DNA of 64,000 nucleotides from Bacteroides sp. (GTDB lineage Bacteria > Bacillota > Clostridia > Oscillospirales > Acutalibacteraceae): positions 1-64,000 of the forward strand of contig JAMPEQ010000004.1 of the NCBI GenBank assembly GCA_023665085.1. Direction: 5' to 3'. Position numbers and translations under genes: made by a program. Numbering within the stretch: the stretch's first letter is position 1; every line of letters starts with the position of its first letter. The notes below the pieces were generated by a model that ran no database searches, was not told the origin of the DNA, and saw only the letters and a list, made by a program, of their open reading frames with translations. Below, in pieces: positions 8,300-16,977 of the stretch.

Positions 8300-9574
8300 T
8301 TATTCACTTATTAATTCATCAAAGAAATCAAAGCAGTCAAATGTTGCAAAATAGTCTTTTGGTGTTTCAGCTCTTCTTATGAGCTGAAATGTTCCGTCTT
8401 CTTTAAGAAGAATTTCAGCACTCTTAAGCTTTCCGTTATAATTATAACCCATAGAAAAACCATGTGCTCCTGCATCATGAATAAATAAATAATCACCCAT
8501 GTTGATTTCAGGAAGCATTCTGTCAACTGCAAATTTATCGCAGTTTTCGCAAAGTGAGCCGGTTACATCATATTTGTAATCACATGCTTCGTTTTCTTTT
8601 CCAAGTACAGTGATATGGTGATATGCACCATAGATAGCAGGCCTCATAAGGTTTACTGCACATGCATCAACACCGATATATTCTTTATGAGTATGCTTCT
8701 CATTAATTGCTTTTGTTACAAGAGCACCGTAAGGTCCTAACATATATCTGCCAAGCTCAGTAAAGATAGCAACATCATCCATACCTGCAGGAATAAGTAC
8801 CTCTTCATAAGCTTTTCTTACACCGTCGCCAATAACAAAAATATCATTAGCTTCCTGGTCAGGCTTATAAGGAATACCGATACCGCCTGAAAGATTAATA
8901 AATGTAATATGTACGTCAAGCTTATTTTTCAGCTCTACTGCAAGATCAAATAAAACCTTTGCAAGCATTGGATAATAATCATTTGTTACTGTGTTTGAGC
9001 AAAGGAAGGAATGTATACCGAATTCTTCTACACCTTTTTCCTTCAAAATTCTAAACGCCTCAAAAATTTGCTCGGTAGTCATACCATATTTTGCATCACC
9101 GGGGTTATCCATAATATCATTGCTGATTTTAAATACACCGCCCGGATTATAGCGGCAACTCATTTTTTTAGGCAGCTTACCGCATGCTTTTTCAACAGCT
9201 TCAATGTGTGTAATGTCATCGAGATTTATAATTCCGCCAAGGTCATTACAGTATTTGAACTCGTCAATAGGAGTATCATTTGAAGAGAACATAATATCAT
9301 CACCTGTTGCACCAATGCTCTTTGACATCATCAACTCGGTTTTTGATGAACAGTCACATCCGCATCCATATTCACGAAGAATGTTGATTAAAAAAGGATT
9401 TGGTGTTGCCTTAACAGCAAAATATTCTTTATAGCCCTTATTCCATGAAAATGCTTTCTTAAGATTTGATACATTTTCTCTGATACCTTTTTCATCATAA
9501 AGATGAAAAGGTGTAGGATAGACCGAAGCGATTTCCTCTACCTTTTCTTTAGTTACAAATGGTTTCTTACTCAT
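8300..9574 (-). CDS. lysA: Diaminopimelate decarboxylase (fold type III PLP enzyme)
   Basis: PLP-dependent decarboxylase expected to convert meso-diaminopimelate to L-lysine in the cytosol. At 424 aa it has the alanine-racemase-like barrel with the PLP lysine in EYFAVKATPNP (about residue 50), then CDCSSKTELMMS, the glycine-rich INLSGGIGIPY, and the second-site GSLCENCDKFAVDR motif near residue 345. The start at 9574 is preferred because GGAGG precedes it by eight bases and the ATG overlaps the end of engB. The sequence belongs to a divergent clostridial group, so another amino-acid decarboxylase activity is possible. It is the last gene before a strong terminator. Confidence 0.8.
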   Translation of the reverse strand: MSKKPFVTKEKVEEIASVYPTPFHLYDEKGIRENVSNLKKAFSWNKGYKEYFAVKATPNPFLINILREYGCGCDCSSKTELMMSKSIGATGDDIMFSSNDTPIDEFKYCNDLGGIINLDDITHIEAVEKACGKLPKKMSCRYNPGGVFKISNDIMDNPGDAKYGMTTEQIFEAFRILKEKGVEEFGIHSFLCSNTVTNDYYPMLAKVLFDLAVELKNKLDVHITFINLSGGIGIPYKPDQEANDIFVIGDGVRKAYEEVLIPAGMDDVAIFTELGRYMLGPYGALVTKAINEKHTHKEYIGVDACAVNLMRPAIYGAYHHITVLGKENEACDYKYDVTGSLCENCDKFAVDRMLPEINMGDYLFIHDAGAHGFSMGYNYNGKLKSAEILLKEDGTFQLIRRAETPKDYFATFDCFDFFDELISE

Positions 9575-10169
9575 TTTCAATTCCTCCGTCATCAATAACT
9601 TTTTCTATATAATTTTTTATTCCGTTAATTCCCTGCCCTGTTACCGAAGAAAACGGGATTGCAGGTACATTGCCTGCAAAAGCAAGCTCTTCTTTTGATT
9701 TTTTCAATCGTTCAGCATATGCTGTTTTTTTCAGCTTATCGCATTTTGTCATAACAATTATGAATGGTATTCCCATTTGATTCATAAAAGTAATCATTCC
9801 TTCATCGTCTTTTGACAGAGGATGACGCATATCAATAAGCTGTATAACCAGTTTAATATTTCTACCGCTTTGAAAATAGCCTTCCATAAGCTCACCGAAA
9901 CGGCTAAGTTCCTGCTTGCTTATCTTTGCATAGCCATAACCCGGAAGATCAACAAATTTTATTCCCTCAACATCATAAAAATTTATAGTAATTGTTTTTC
10001 CGGGAACAGAGCTTACTCTCGCAAGCTGTTTGCGGTTAAACAGCTTATTAAGAAGAGAACTTTTTCCAACATTAGAGCGTCCTGCAAAGGCAATTTCACA
10101 TACATCACTTTCAGGAAGCTGTGAAGAAATTCCGTATGATTTTTCAAAAAAAGCTTTATTGTAATTCAT
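9567..10169 (-). CDS. engB: Ribosome biogenesis GTPase EngB/YsxC
   Basis: Essential-type GTPase of 200 aa that acts in late 50S subunit assembly. G1 AGRSNVGKSSLLNKL (about 28-42), G3 DLPGYGYAK and G4 MTKCDK are all present, and G5 is seen as FSSVTGQG. It lies 7 bases after lon and overlaps lysA; a lon-engB (lon-ysxC) order is common in Firmicutes. Confidence 0.96.
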   Translation of the reverse strand: MNYNKAFFEKSYGISSQLPESDVCEIAFAGRSNVGKSSLLNKLFNRKQLARVSSVPGKTITINFYDVEGIKFVDLPGYGYAKISKQELSRFGELMEGYFQSGRNIKLVIQLIDMRHPLSKDDEGMITFMNQMGIPFIIVMTKCDKLKKTAYAERLKKSKEELAFAGNVPAIPFSSVTGQGINGIKNYIEKVIDDGGIENE

Positions 10170-10176
10170 ATTTCAC

Positions 10177-12582
10177 CTACTGAGCTGCAACTGCATTGTG
10201 CTGCTTATCTGTTGTTAAGTAGCTGCCGGCAACATGAGTATTTTTTATAATCTTTCCGTCAAAAGCAATATCAAGAATTTCATCAAAAGATGAAACAGAA
10301 ATAAATTCGACAGAAGTTTTTACTTCTTCGGATATTTCAGTCAAGTCGATTTCATTATCCTTAGGAATGATAACTATATTACACCCTGCTTTGTAAGCGG
10401 CCATAGATTTTTCTTTTAGTCCGCCTATAGCCAGTGCCTTTCCTTTAAGAGTGATTTCTCCTGTCATGGCAACATTTGATTTTATCGGAACACCTGTAAG
10501 CTCACTCACAAGTGCAGTAGTAAAAGCAAGACCTGCTGAAGGACCGTCTTTTGAAATTGCTGCCTCAGGGGTATGAATGTGAATATCTTTTTTCTTATAA
10601 AAGTCACTGTCAATACCAAAAGTGCAGCATCTGCTTCGTACAAATGAAACGGCAGTTTTTGCACTTTCCTTCATTACATCACCTAGGTTGCCTGTCAGTT
10701 CGATTTTTCCTGTACCATCAAGTGCACTGACCTCTATAGGCAGCATTGTGCCGCCGACGCTTGTCCAAGCAAGTCCATTCACAGTTCCGATCTGGCTTTC
10801 ACCATCAATTCTTTCCTGCTTATATTTTCTTTTGCCAATAATTGATTCAATATTCTTATCAGTTACTTTAAATAAAGTTTGTCCTTCTTCGAGAGCGACA
10901 GAAGCTTTTCTGCATAAAGATGCAATTTGTTTTTGAAGATTTCTGACGCCTGCCTCCTTAGTATAGCACTCAATGAGTGAATATATCGCATTGTCATTAA
11001 TCTTAAATTCCTGTCTGGAAATATTGTGAAGCTCAAGTTCCTTTTTTATCAAGTGTTTTTTAGCAATGTTAAACTTTTCTTCTACAGTGTATGAACTAAG
11101 CTCAATAACCTCCATTCTGTCGTAGAGCGGTGCAGAAATTGCTGAAACATCATTTGCTGTGGTAATAAACAAAACCTTGCTTAAATCTAAAGGAAACTCA
11201 ATATAATGGTCAGTAAATGTGTTATTCTGCTCAGGATCGAGTGCTTCCAGAAGTGCAGAAGATGGATCACCCTTATAATCGTTACCAAGCTTATCAATCT
11301 CATCAAGCAGAATTATAGGATTCATCACTCCGCTTTTAATCACTGCCTCTGCAATTCTTCCCGGCATAGAGCCGATATATGTTTTTCTGTGACCTCTGAT
11401 TTCTGCTTCATCATGAATACCGCCTAAAGCAACACGAACATATTTTCTGTTCATACTTTTTGCCAACGATTTAACAATAGAGGTTTTGCCGACACCGGGA
11501 GGTCCGGCAAGGCATAAAATCTGACCTGAAAAATCAGGATTTCTTTTATAAACTGCAAGAGAGTCAACTATTCTTTCTTTTATTTTATCAAGACCATAAT
11601 GTTCTTTATCAAGAATTTTTCTTGCTTTATCAAGGTTGATAGTATCCTTTGTGAATTTTCCGAATGGAATTTCAAGGCATTTATCAAGATAATTTCTTAT
11701 AACAGTTGCCTCATGCGATCCTGAAGGCATTTTTACCAGCTTATTACAGCATGATAAAAGCTTTTCACTTACTTCTTCACCGCAGGATAACGCTTTTATC
11801 TTTTTTCTGTATTCATCAGCTTCTTCAATAGGACTTTCAGTTTCTCCAAGGCTTTCTGCTATTACCTTCATCTCTTCACGAAGATAATATTCTTTCTGGT
11901 TTTTATCAATCTCTGCCTGCACTTTTTCCTGAATATCAATTTCAATCTCAAGAGAAGCAACCTCTTTTTTCAAAAGCACCAGAAGCTTTGAAAGCCTTTC
12001 TGAATGATTTAGGGTTGAAAGAATTTCCTGCTTGTCAGAATAATCTATAAATGTGTTAGAACATATATAATCAGCCAATTCACCGCTGTCCTTTATTGAA
12101 AGAACTTTAGCAAAAACATCACTGCTGATTTTAGGAATCAGTGATACATAATTTTCAAATTCATTTCTGGCAATTCTTTGATAAGCTATATCATTTTTGC
12201 CATTATTATCCTCGTCATCCTCTAACACATCAACCGATGCAGATAAAAATGGTTTATTCTGAGTAAGAGCAATAAGCATCCCTCTGTCGACACCATCAAC
12301 AACAACTCTTAAATTTTCGCTGTTAGGTATTCTTATCATCTGTTTAATATTGCAGACAACACCAATTTCATAAAGATTATCTACTGCCGGATCATCAACT
12401 GAAGCATTTTTTTGACACACAAGAAAAATCTTTTGATTAGACTGCATAGCACTTCTTATTGCTTCAATGCTCTTTTTTCTTCCAACATCAAAATGCAGTA
12501 CCATCTTAGGAAATACAACTAACCCCCTAAGCGGAATTACAGGCAATTCAGTAATATCATTTAATATTTCAAATTCATTCAT
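10177..12582 (-). CDS. lon: ATP-dependent protease Lon
   Basis: Cytosolic AAA+ serine protease, 801 aa, degrading damaged and regulatory proteins. The N-terminal substrate-binding domain starts at LPVIPLRGLVVFPKM, the coiled-coil region spans about 190-270, the Walker A GPPGVGKTSIVKSL is at about 355, and Walker B is ILLDEIDKLG. The C-terminal protease domain carries the catalytic serine in KDGPSAGLAFTTAL and the lysine in GGLKEKSMAAYKAG, so the Ser-Lys dyad is intact. First gene of lon-engB-lysA. Its 159-bp upstream gap holds the clpX terminator and an 11-bp inverted repeat. Confidence 0.97.
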   Translation of the reverse strand: MNEFEILNDITELPVIPLRGLVVFPKMVLHFDVGRKKSIEAIRSAMQSNQKIFLVCQKNASVDDPAVDNLYEIGVVCNIKQMIRIPNSENLRVVVDGVDRGMLIALTQNKPFLSASVDVLEDDEDNNGKNDIAYQRIARNEFENYVSLIPKISSDVFAKVLSIKDSGELADYICSNTFIDYSDKQEILSTLNHSERLSKLLVLLKKEVASLEIEIDIQEKVQAEIDKNQKEYYLREEMKVIAESLGETESPIEEADEYRKKIKALSCGEEVSEKLLSCCNKLVKMPSGSHEATVIRNYLDKCLEIPFGKFTKDTINLDKARKILDKEHYGLDKIKERIVDSLAVYKRNPDFSGQILCLAGPPGVGKTSIVKSLAKSMNRKYVRVALGGIHDEAEIRGHRKTYIGSMPGRIAEAVIKSGVMNPIILLDEIDKLGNDYKGDPSSALLEALDPEQNNTFTDHYIEFPLDLSKVLFITTANDVSAISAPLYDRMEVIELSSYTVEEKFNIAKKHLIKKELELHNISRQEFKINDNAIYSLIECYTKEAGVRNLQKQIASLCRKASVALEEGQTLFKVTDKNIESIIGKRKYKQERIDGESQIGTVNGLAWTSVGGTMLPIEVSALDGTGKIELTGNLGDVMKESAKTAVSFVRSRCCTFGIDSDFYKKKDIHIHTPEAAISKDGPSAGLAFTTALVSELTGVPIKSNVAMTGEITLKGKALAIGGLKEKSMAAYKAGCNIVIIPKDNEIDLTEISEEVKTSVEFISVSSFDEILDIAFDGKIIKNTHVAGSYLTTDKQHNAVAAQ

Positions 12583-12628
12583 ATGTTAAACCTACTTGTT
12601 CAGTAAATATTCTAAAGAATTAGCAAAG

Positions 12629-12672
12629 GAGAGTCGAATAAAAGAAAGTTTAAACAATTAGATTCGCCTCTC
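12629..12672. promoter_or_regulatory. Inverted repeat in the lon leader
   Basis: GAGAGTCGAAT (12629-12639) and ATTCGCCTCTC (12662-12672) pair at 10 of 11 positions across a 22-base spacer, between the clpX terminator and lon. It could be a bipartite operator or an RNA hairpin. It is not a CIRCE element and I do not recognise a CtsR heptad. Confidence 0.4.
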
Positions 12673-12708
12673 ATTTAGATAAATATGATTATATACTAAC
12701 AAAACAAA

Positions 12709-12734
12709 AAAGGCAACAACTTGTTGCCTTTTTT
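12709..12734 (-). terminator. Terminator after clpX
   Basis: AAGGCAACAA and TTGTTGCCTT form a perfect stem with a minimal loop, followed by T-rich sequence on the minus strand, directly after the clpX stop codon. Confidence 0.9.
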
Positions 12735-12741
12735 AAGCTTT

Positions 12742-14025
12742 TTAAGCATTTTTTAATTTATTTGCTGTCAAATTAACTTCGATTTTCTTAGAACTTCTTG
12801 TAATATACGGTTCTGAATTGTTTTTGATGCAATCCTCAGTAATTCTTACCTTAGTTATTGTTGAATCACTTGGAATTGTAAACATTAAATCATTCAGAAC
12901 ACTTTCAAACGCACTTCTGAGACCTCTCGCACCGGTCTTTCTTTCAAGAGTAATATCGGCAATTGCCTCAAGTGCCTCATCATCAAAAGAAAGTTCAACA
13001 TTATCAAGCTCAAACAACTTAATATACTGCTTAAGAATAGAGTTCTTTGGCTCTTTCATTATTCTTATAAGAGCATCTCTATCCAAATCATCAAGAACAC
13101 TAATTACAGGAATTCTGCCGATAAGTTCCGGAATAAGACCGAATTTTACTAAATCATGCTGAATTGCCTGCTTCAAAATATTTTTATCCTTATCTTTTTT
13201 TACATCTATATCCGCTTCAAATCCGAGAGATGTTCCGCCGACACGCTTTTCAATAATTTTTTCAATACCATCGAAAGCGCCGCCGCAAATAAATAAAATA
13301 TTTGTAGTGTCAATCTGTATGAATTCCTGCTGAGGATGCTTTCTTCCGCCACCGGGAGGAACATTTGATACAGTGCCTTCAAGTATTTTCAAAAGAGCCT
13401 GCTGAACTCCCTCACCGCTTACATCTCTTGTAATTGAACGATTTTCACTTTTTCTTGAAATCTTATCAATTTCATCAACGTAAATAATTCCTCGCTGTGC
13501 TCTCTCTATATCAAAATCAGCAGCCTGAATTAGACGCAGTAAAATGTTCTCAACATCTTCACCGACATAGCCGGCCTCAGTCAATGTAGTTGCATCTGCA
13601 ATTGCAAAAGGAACATTGAGTGTTTTTGCTAAAGTCTGCGCAAGCATAGTCTTACCTACACCTGTCGGACCTAAAAGCAAAATATTACTTTTCTGCAGTT
13701 CAACATCATCGATTTTTCCGCCGCTGTAAATACGTTTATAGTGATTATAAACTGCAACAGACAAAGCCTTTTTTGCATCATCCTGTCCAATAACATATTC
13801 GTCAAGCTTTGCCTTAATTTCTTCAGGCTTCGGCAAGGTAATATCATCATCTTCACTTTTTGTATGTGGTATTGACGGTGCACTGGTTTCATAAATCAAA
13901 TCATGACATATAGAAACACATTCATCACAAATAAATACACCTGGACCTTCAAGAAGCTTATGAACCATAGCCTCTGACTTTCCGCAAAAAGAGCATCTTG
14001 CAGCAGTTTTACTGTCTCTTGCCAT
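12742..14025 (-). CDS. clpX: ClpX, ATPase subunit of ClpXP
   Basis: AAA+ unfoldase of 427 aa that recognises tagged proteins and feeds them to ClpP. The N-terminal zinc-binding domain has CSFCGKS...CDECVSIC with all four cysteines. Walker A is [15 protein letters not shown] (about 120-134), Walker [11 protein letters not shown], pore loop GYVGED, and the C-terminal small domain ends with a [10 protein letters not shown] sensor-2 motif. It lies 13 bases after clpP and before a strong terminator, giving a tig-clpP-clpX operon. Confidence 0.98.
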   Translation of the reverse strand: MARDSKTAARCSFCGKSEAMVHKLLEGPGVFICDECVSICHDLIYETSAPSIPHTKSEDDDITLPKPEEIKAKLDEYVIGQDDAKKALSVAVYNHYKRIYSGGKIDDVELQKSNILLLGPTGVGKTMLAQTLAKTLNVPFAIADATTLTEAGYVGEDVENILLRLIQAADFDIERAQRGIIYVDEIDKISRKSENRSITRDVSGEGVQQALLKILEGTVSNVPPGGGRKHPQQEFIQIDTTNILFICGGAFDGIEKIIEKRVGGTSLGFEADIDVKKDKDKNILKQAIQHDLVKFGLIPELIGRIPVISVLDDLDRDALIRIMKEPKNSILKQYIKLFELDNVELSFDDEALEAIADITLERKTGARGLRSAFESVLNDLMFTIPSDSTITKVRITEDCIKNNSEPYITRSSKKIEVNLTANKLKNA

Positions 14026-14038
14026 AAAAACCTACCTT

Positions 14039-14620
14039 TTATCTTTTGTCAATAATTTTATCAACAAGACCAAAATCAAGTGCTTCCTTGGCAGTAAGCC
14101 AATTGTCACGGTCAGTTGCAGCAGTCATCTCTTCAAGAGTTTTGCCGCAGTTTTCAGCCATAATTGAATTAAGCTTTTTCTTAGTGTGAAGAATATGGTT
14201 AGCAGCAATTTCAATTTCAGTTGCCTGACCTTGTGTCTGACCTAAAGGCTGATGAATCATAACTTCAGCATTAGGCAAACAATATCTCTTACCCTTCGCC
14301 CCGCTTGAAAGAAGAAACGCACCCATAGAAGCAGCCATACCCATGCAAATTGTTGATACATCACACTTTATATACTGCATAGTATCATATATAGCCATTC
14401 CGTCTGTTACAGATCCGCCGGGACTATTTATATACAGACTTATATCCTTTTCATTATCCTGACCTTCAAGAAACAAAAGCTGTGCAACAACAAGTGACGC
14501 AGTAGTGGAATTGACTTCATCTGAAAGAACAATAATTCTGTCATTAAGAAGTCTGGAAAAAATATCCATTGAGCGTTCGCCTGCACCTGTCTGTTCAAGT
14601 ACATAAGGCACTAATGCCAT
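14039..14620 (-). CDS. clpP: ClpP, protease subunit
   Basis: Serine protease that forms the tetradecameric chamber working with ClpX. The 193-aa protein keeps the catalytic serine in [14 protein letters not shown] (about residue 97), histidine in EVMIHQPLG and aspartate in TDRDNW. The ATG at 14620 is chosen because the upstream TTG at 14632 directly abuts the AAGGA site. It lies between tig and clpX. Confidence 0.97.
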   Translation of the reverse strand: MALVPYVLEQTGAGERSMDIFSRLLNDRIIVLSDEVNSTTASLVVAQLLFLEGQDNEKDISLYINSPGGSVTDGMAIYDTMQYIKCDVSTICMGMAASMGAFLLSSGAKGKRYCLPNAEVMIHQPLGQTQGQATEIEIAANHILHTKKKLNSIMAENCGKTLEEMTAATDRDNWLTAKEALDFGLVDKIIDKR

Positions 14621-14643
14621 ATTAATCACCAATCCTTAAATAA

Positions 14644-15927
14644 TTATTCCTTTACAGCTGATTCAACGATTAAATCAACTGCCTTCTTAACTTTAATATC
14701 TGATGCGAGCTGGTCAGCAGGAACAGCCTTCTTAACCTGTTCTGCTTCCATCTGATACTGCTCAGCAAGCTTTGCAATTTCAGCATCGATTTCTTCTTCT
14801 GAAGCCTCAATATTTTCAGCCTTAACAACAGCTTCAAGAGCAATTGAAGACTTCACCTGCTTTTCTGCATTTTCTTTGAATGTTGCCTTGAAAGAATCAA
14901 TATCCTGACCAACATAGCTTAGATATGTATTCAAATCAATGCCCTGCATCTGCATTCTGTATGCATAGTCCTGAAGCATCTCGTCTGCTCTCTGGTCATA
15001 CATAACTTCAGGAATTTCAACTTCCATATTATCAACAATCTGCTCAATAAGCTGATTTTCAAAATCAACCTTAGCGTCAGCTTCTTTCTTATCTTCAAGC
15101 TGCTTTTTAAGATCTGCCTTAAGCTCTTCAAGAGTGTCAAACTCAGATACATCTTTAGCAAATTCATCATCAAGCTCAGGAACTTCCTTAGCCTTGATTT
15201 CATGAATAGTACATTTAAAAACAGCATCCTTGCCTGCAAGCTCAGGTGTATATTCTTCTGGGAAAGTCACGTTAACATCAAATTCTTCATCAACATTGTG
15301 ACCTGCAACCTGCTCTTCAAAGCCCGGAATGAAAGAGCCTGAACCAAGTTCAAGCGGATAGTTTTCACCTTTGCCGCCGTCAAACGCAACACCGTCAACA
15401 AATCCTTCAAAATCGATTTCAGCGGTATCACCCATCTGAGCAGCCCTGTCTTCAACAGTTACAAGACGAGAATTTCTATCCTGCATATTCTTAAGCTCGT
15501 TTTCAATATCCTCATCACTTGCTTCTGTAGGAAGCATTACAGCTTTAAGTCCCTTGTATTCACCAAGCTTAACATCCTCAGGATATACATATAATTTCAT
15601 TTTCATTTCTACACCCTCTGATTTGCTCATAACAGGAACATCTAAATCATAAGGCTGGCCAACCATACGAAGATTGCCTTCTTCAATAGCAGCGCTTACT
15701 GCTGAAGGATAAACAATTTCAAGTGCTTCTTCATAAAACGCACCTTCGCCATAATATTTTTCTACCATTCCTTGTGGTGCTTTACCTTTACGGAATCCCG
15801 GAATCTGAATATCCTTTTTCTGCTTATTGTAAGCTTTTTTACATGCATCAACAAATTCTTCTGCTGATACTGTAACTTCAATTTCATAAACATTTGTCTC
15901 TACTTTATTAGATGATTTAAGTGCCAT
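14644..15927 (-). CDS. tig: Trigger factor
   Basis: Ribosome-associated chaperone with peptidyl-prolyl isomerase activity, 427 aa. The N-terminal ribosome-binding domain carries IPGFRKGKAPQ (about 42-52), corresponding to the GFRxGxxP signature. The FKBP-like domain follows at about 150-245 (GDTAEIDFEGFVDG...FEEQVAGH), and the C-terminal arms are long, acidic helices. An AGGAGG site precedes the ATG. First gene of tig-clpP-clpX, with a promoter whose -10 lies inside a perfect palindrome. Confidence 0.97.
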   Translation of the reverse strand: MALKSSNKVETNVYEIEVTVSAEEFVDACKKAYNKQKKDIQIPGFRKGKAPQGMVEKYYGEGAFYEEALEIVYPSAVSAAIEEGNLRMVGQPYDLDVPVMSKSEGVEMKMKLYVYPEDVKLGEYKGLKAVMLPTEASDEDIENELKNMQDRNSRLVTVEDRAAQMGDTAEIDFEGFVDGVAFDGGKGENYPLELGSGSFIPGFEEQVAGHNVDEEFDVNVTFPEEYTPELAGKDAVFKCTIHEIKAKEVPELDDEFAKDVSEFDTLEELKADLKKQLEDKKEADAKVDFENQLIEQIVDNMEVEIPEVMYDQRADEMLQDYAYRMQMQGIDLNTYLSYVGQDIDSFKATFKENAEKQVKSSIALEAVVKAENIEASEEEIDAEIAKLAEQYQMEAEQVKKAVPADQLASDIKVKKAVDLIVESAVKE

Positions 15928-15967
15928 AATAATGACCTCCTAACAAATTTTTTATAATCATCAAAAT

Positions 15968-15988
15968 GGGATTATAACATATAATCCC
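15968..15988. promoter_or_regulatory. Palindrome overlapping the tig -10 box
   Basis: GGGATTATA and TATAATCCC form perfect 9-bp arms around a 3-base centre. The tig -10 box (15971-15976) lies entirely within one arm, so a bound dimer would occlude RNA polymerase. Confidence 0.5.
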
Positions 15989-15999
15989 CATAATATCAA
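15971..15999 (-). promoter_or_regulatory. Promoter of tig-clpP-clpX
   Basis: Minus-strand TTGATA (15994-15999), 17 bases, TATAAT (15971-15976), about 45 bases upstream of tig. Confidence 0.8.
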
Positions 16000-16004
16000 G
16001 TATT

Positions 16005-16691
16005 TTAATATTTCTTGACTAAATAAGGAGTAAATCTTAAACGGTCAGCAGAAATCAATTTAAAATCTATGCCGTCAATACTGTCATCAACAGCAAACTT
16101 TGCTGCTACACCGTGAAGATGCCCATAATAACATTTTTTTATACCTCGGCTCTTTAACAAAGATAAAATTTCCTCACATTTTTCATTAGTTGTTATAGGC
16201 GGATAATGCAGAAAAACAATTTTTTCGTCATTTTTCGCAGAATCGATAGATGCTTTTACTCTCATAATTTCTCTGTTAAGCACCTTTTCATCCTGCGAAT
16301 CTTCAGAGTCAAACAGCCATCCTCTGCTGCCGCAAACAGAAAATCCATTAAATTCAACAGCATTATTATGCAGAATGCTTATTGTGTTAAAATCGTTTTC
16401 CACTATAAATTTATTCATCTTGGTCAGCGTATTCCACCAATAATCGTGATTTCCTTTTATAATTATCTTTTTTCCGTTAAGCTTATTAATAAAATCAAAA
16501 TCATTATAAAGCTCATTAAAATTCATTGCCCAGCTTATGTCACCGGCAATGACAACTGTGTCCTCTTCATTAACTAAATTATTCCAATTATTCTGTAATT
16601 TCTCGGTATAGTTTTCCCAGCCTGTAAAAGTATCCATAGGCTTATTTGTGCCAAATGACAGATGTGTGTCAGCGATAGCGAAAAGTGACAT
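16005..16691 (-). CDS. Metallophosphoesterase family protein
   Basis: Calcineurin-like phosphoesterase of 228 aa with unknown substrate. All metal-binding motifs are visible: IADTHLSF at the N terminus, VVIAGDISWAMN (about 46-57), IIKGNHDYWW (about 75-84), FLHYPP and YYGHLHG near the C terminus. No signal peptide or membrane segment is seen, so it is probably cytosolic. It ends next to the tig promoter and starts divergently from the DUF1540 gene. The DIDs-NHDYWW form is common in Clostridia, but no physiological role is assigned. Confidence 0.85.
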   Translation of the reverse strand: MSLFAIADTHLSFGTNKPMDTFTGWENYTEKLQNNWNNLVNEEDTVVIAGDISWAMNFNELYNDFDFINKLNGKKIIIKGNHDYWWNTLTKMNKFIVENDFNTISILHNNAVEFNGFSVCGSRGWLFDSEDSQDEKVLNREIMRVKASIDSAKNDEKIVFLHYPPITTNEKCEEILSLLKSRGIKKCYYGHLHGVAAKFAVDDSIDGIDFKLISADRLRFTPYLVKKY

Positions 16692-16752
16692 ATTTTCTCC
16701 TTGAATAATAGTTTAAAATTAACGCAAAATATTTGTGAAGGGAGTGATAAAA

Positions 16753-16926
16753 ATGAATAAGGAAATTAATGGCATTATCTGTGAAGTAAAAAACTGTAAA
16801 TTCCACAGCATTGACAATAACTGTCACGCAGGACACATTAGAGTTGGTGACAGAGCAGCCACAAGTTCTTGTGACACCAGCTGTGAAACATTTGAATGCT
16901 GTGACACATGTGAATGCAGTAAATAA
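16753..16926 (+). CDS. Small cysteine-rich DUF1540-like protein
   Basis: A 57-aa protein with eight or more cysteines in two clusters: an N-terminal GIICEVKNCKFHSIDNNCHAG block and a C-terminal CDTSCETFECCDTCECSK tail. This matches the DUF1540 pattern of small clostridial proteins, probably metal-binding, with no established function. The ATG at 16753 has GGGAGTG seven bases upstream; the longer form from 16735 has none. It is a single-gene unit, divergent from the phosphoesterase and followed by a bidirectional terminator. Confidence 0.8.
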   Translation: MNKEINGIICEVKNCKFHSIDNNCHAGHIRVGDRAATSSCDTSCETFECCDTCECSK

Positions 16927-16940
16927 AATTCGATGAAAAA

Positions 16941-16977
16941 ATACGGCCCTTGGATTAATCCATAGAGCCGTGTTTTA
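16941..16977. terminator. Bidirectional terminator, DUF1540 gene and thrC
   Basis: Outer stem ACGGC/GCCGT with an inner palindrome TGGATTAATCCA; flanked by T runs on both strands, stronger on the minus strand. It serves the convergent DUF1540 gene and thrC. Confidence 0.75.

Noticed and set aside
8300-9574. Lysine riboswitch control of lysA
   Set aside because: lysA begins inside the end of engB, leaving no leader.
12583-16004. CIRCE or CtsR heat-shock operators upstream of lon and tig
   Set aside because: I looked for TTAGCACTC-N9-GAGTGCTAA and GGTCAAA-type heptads and saw neither.
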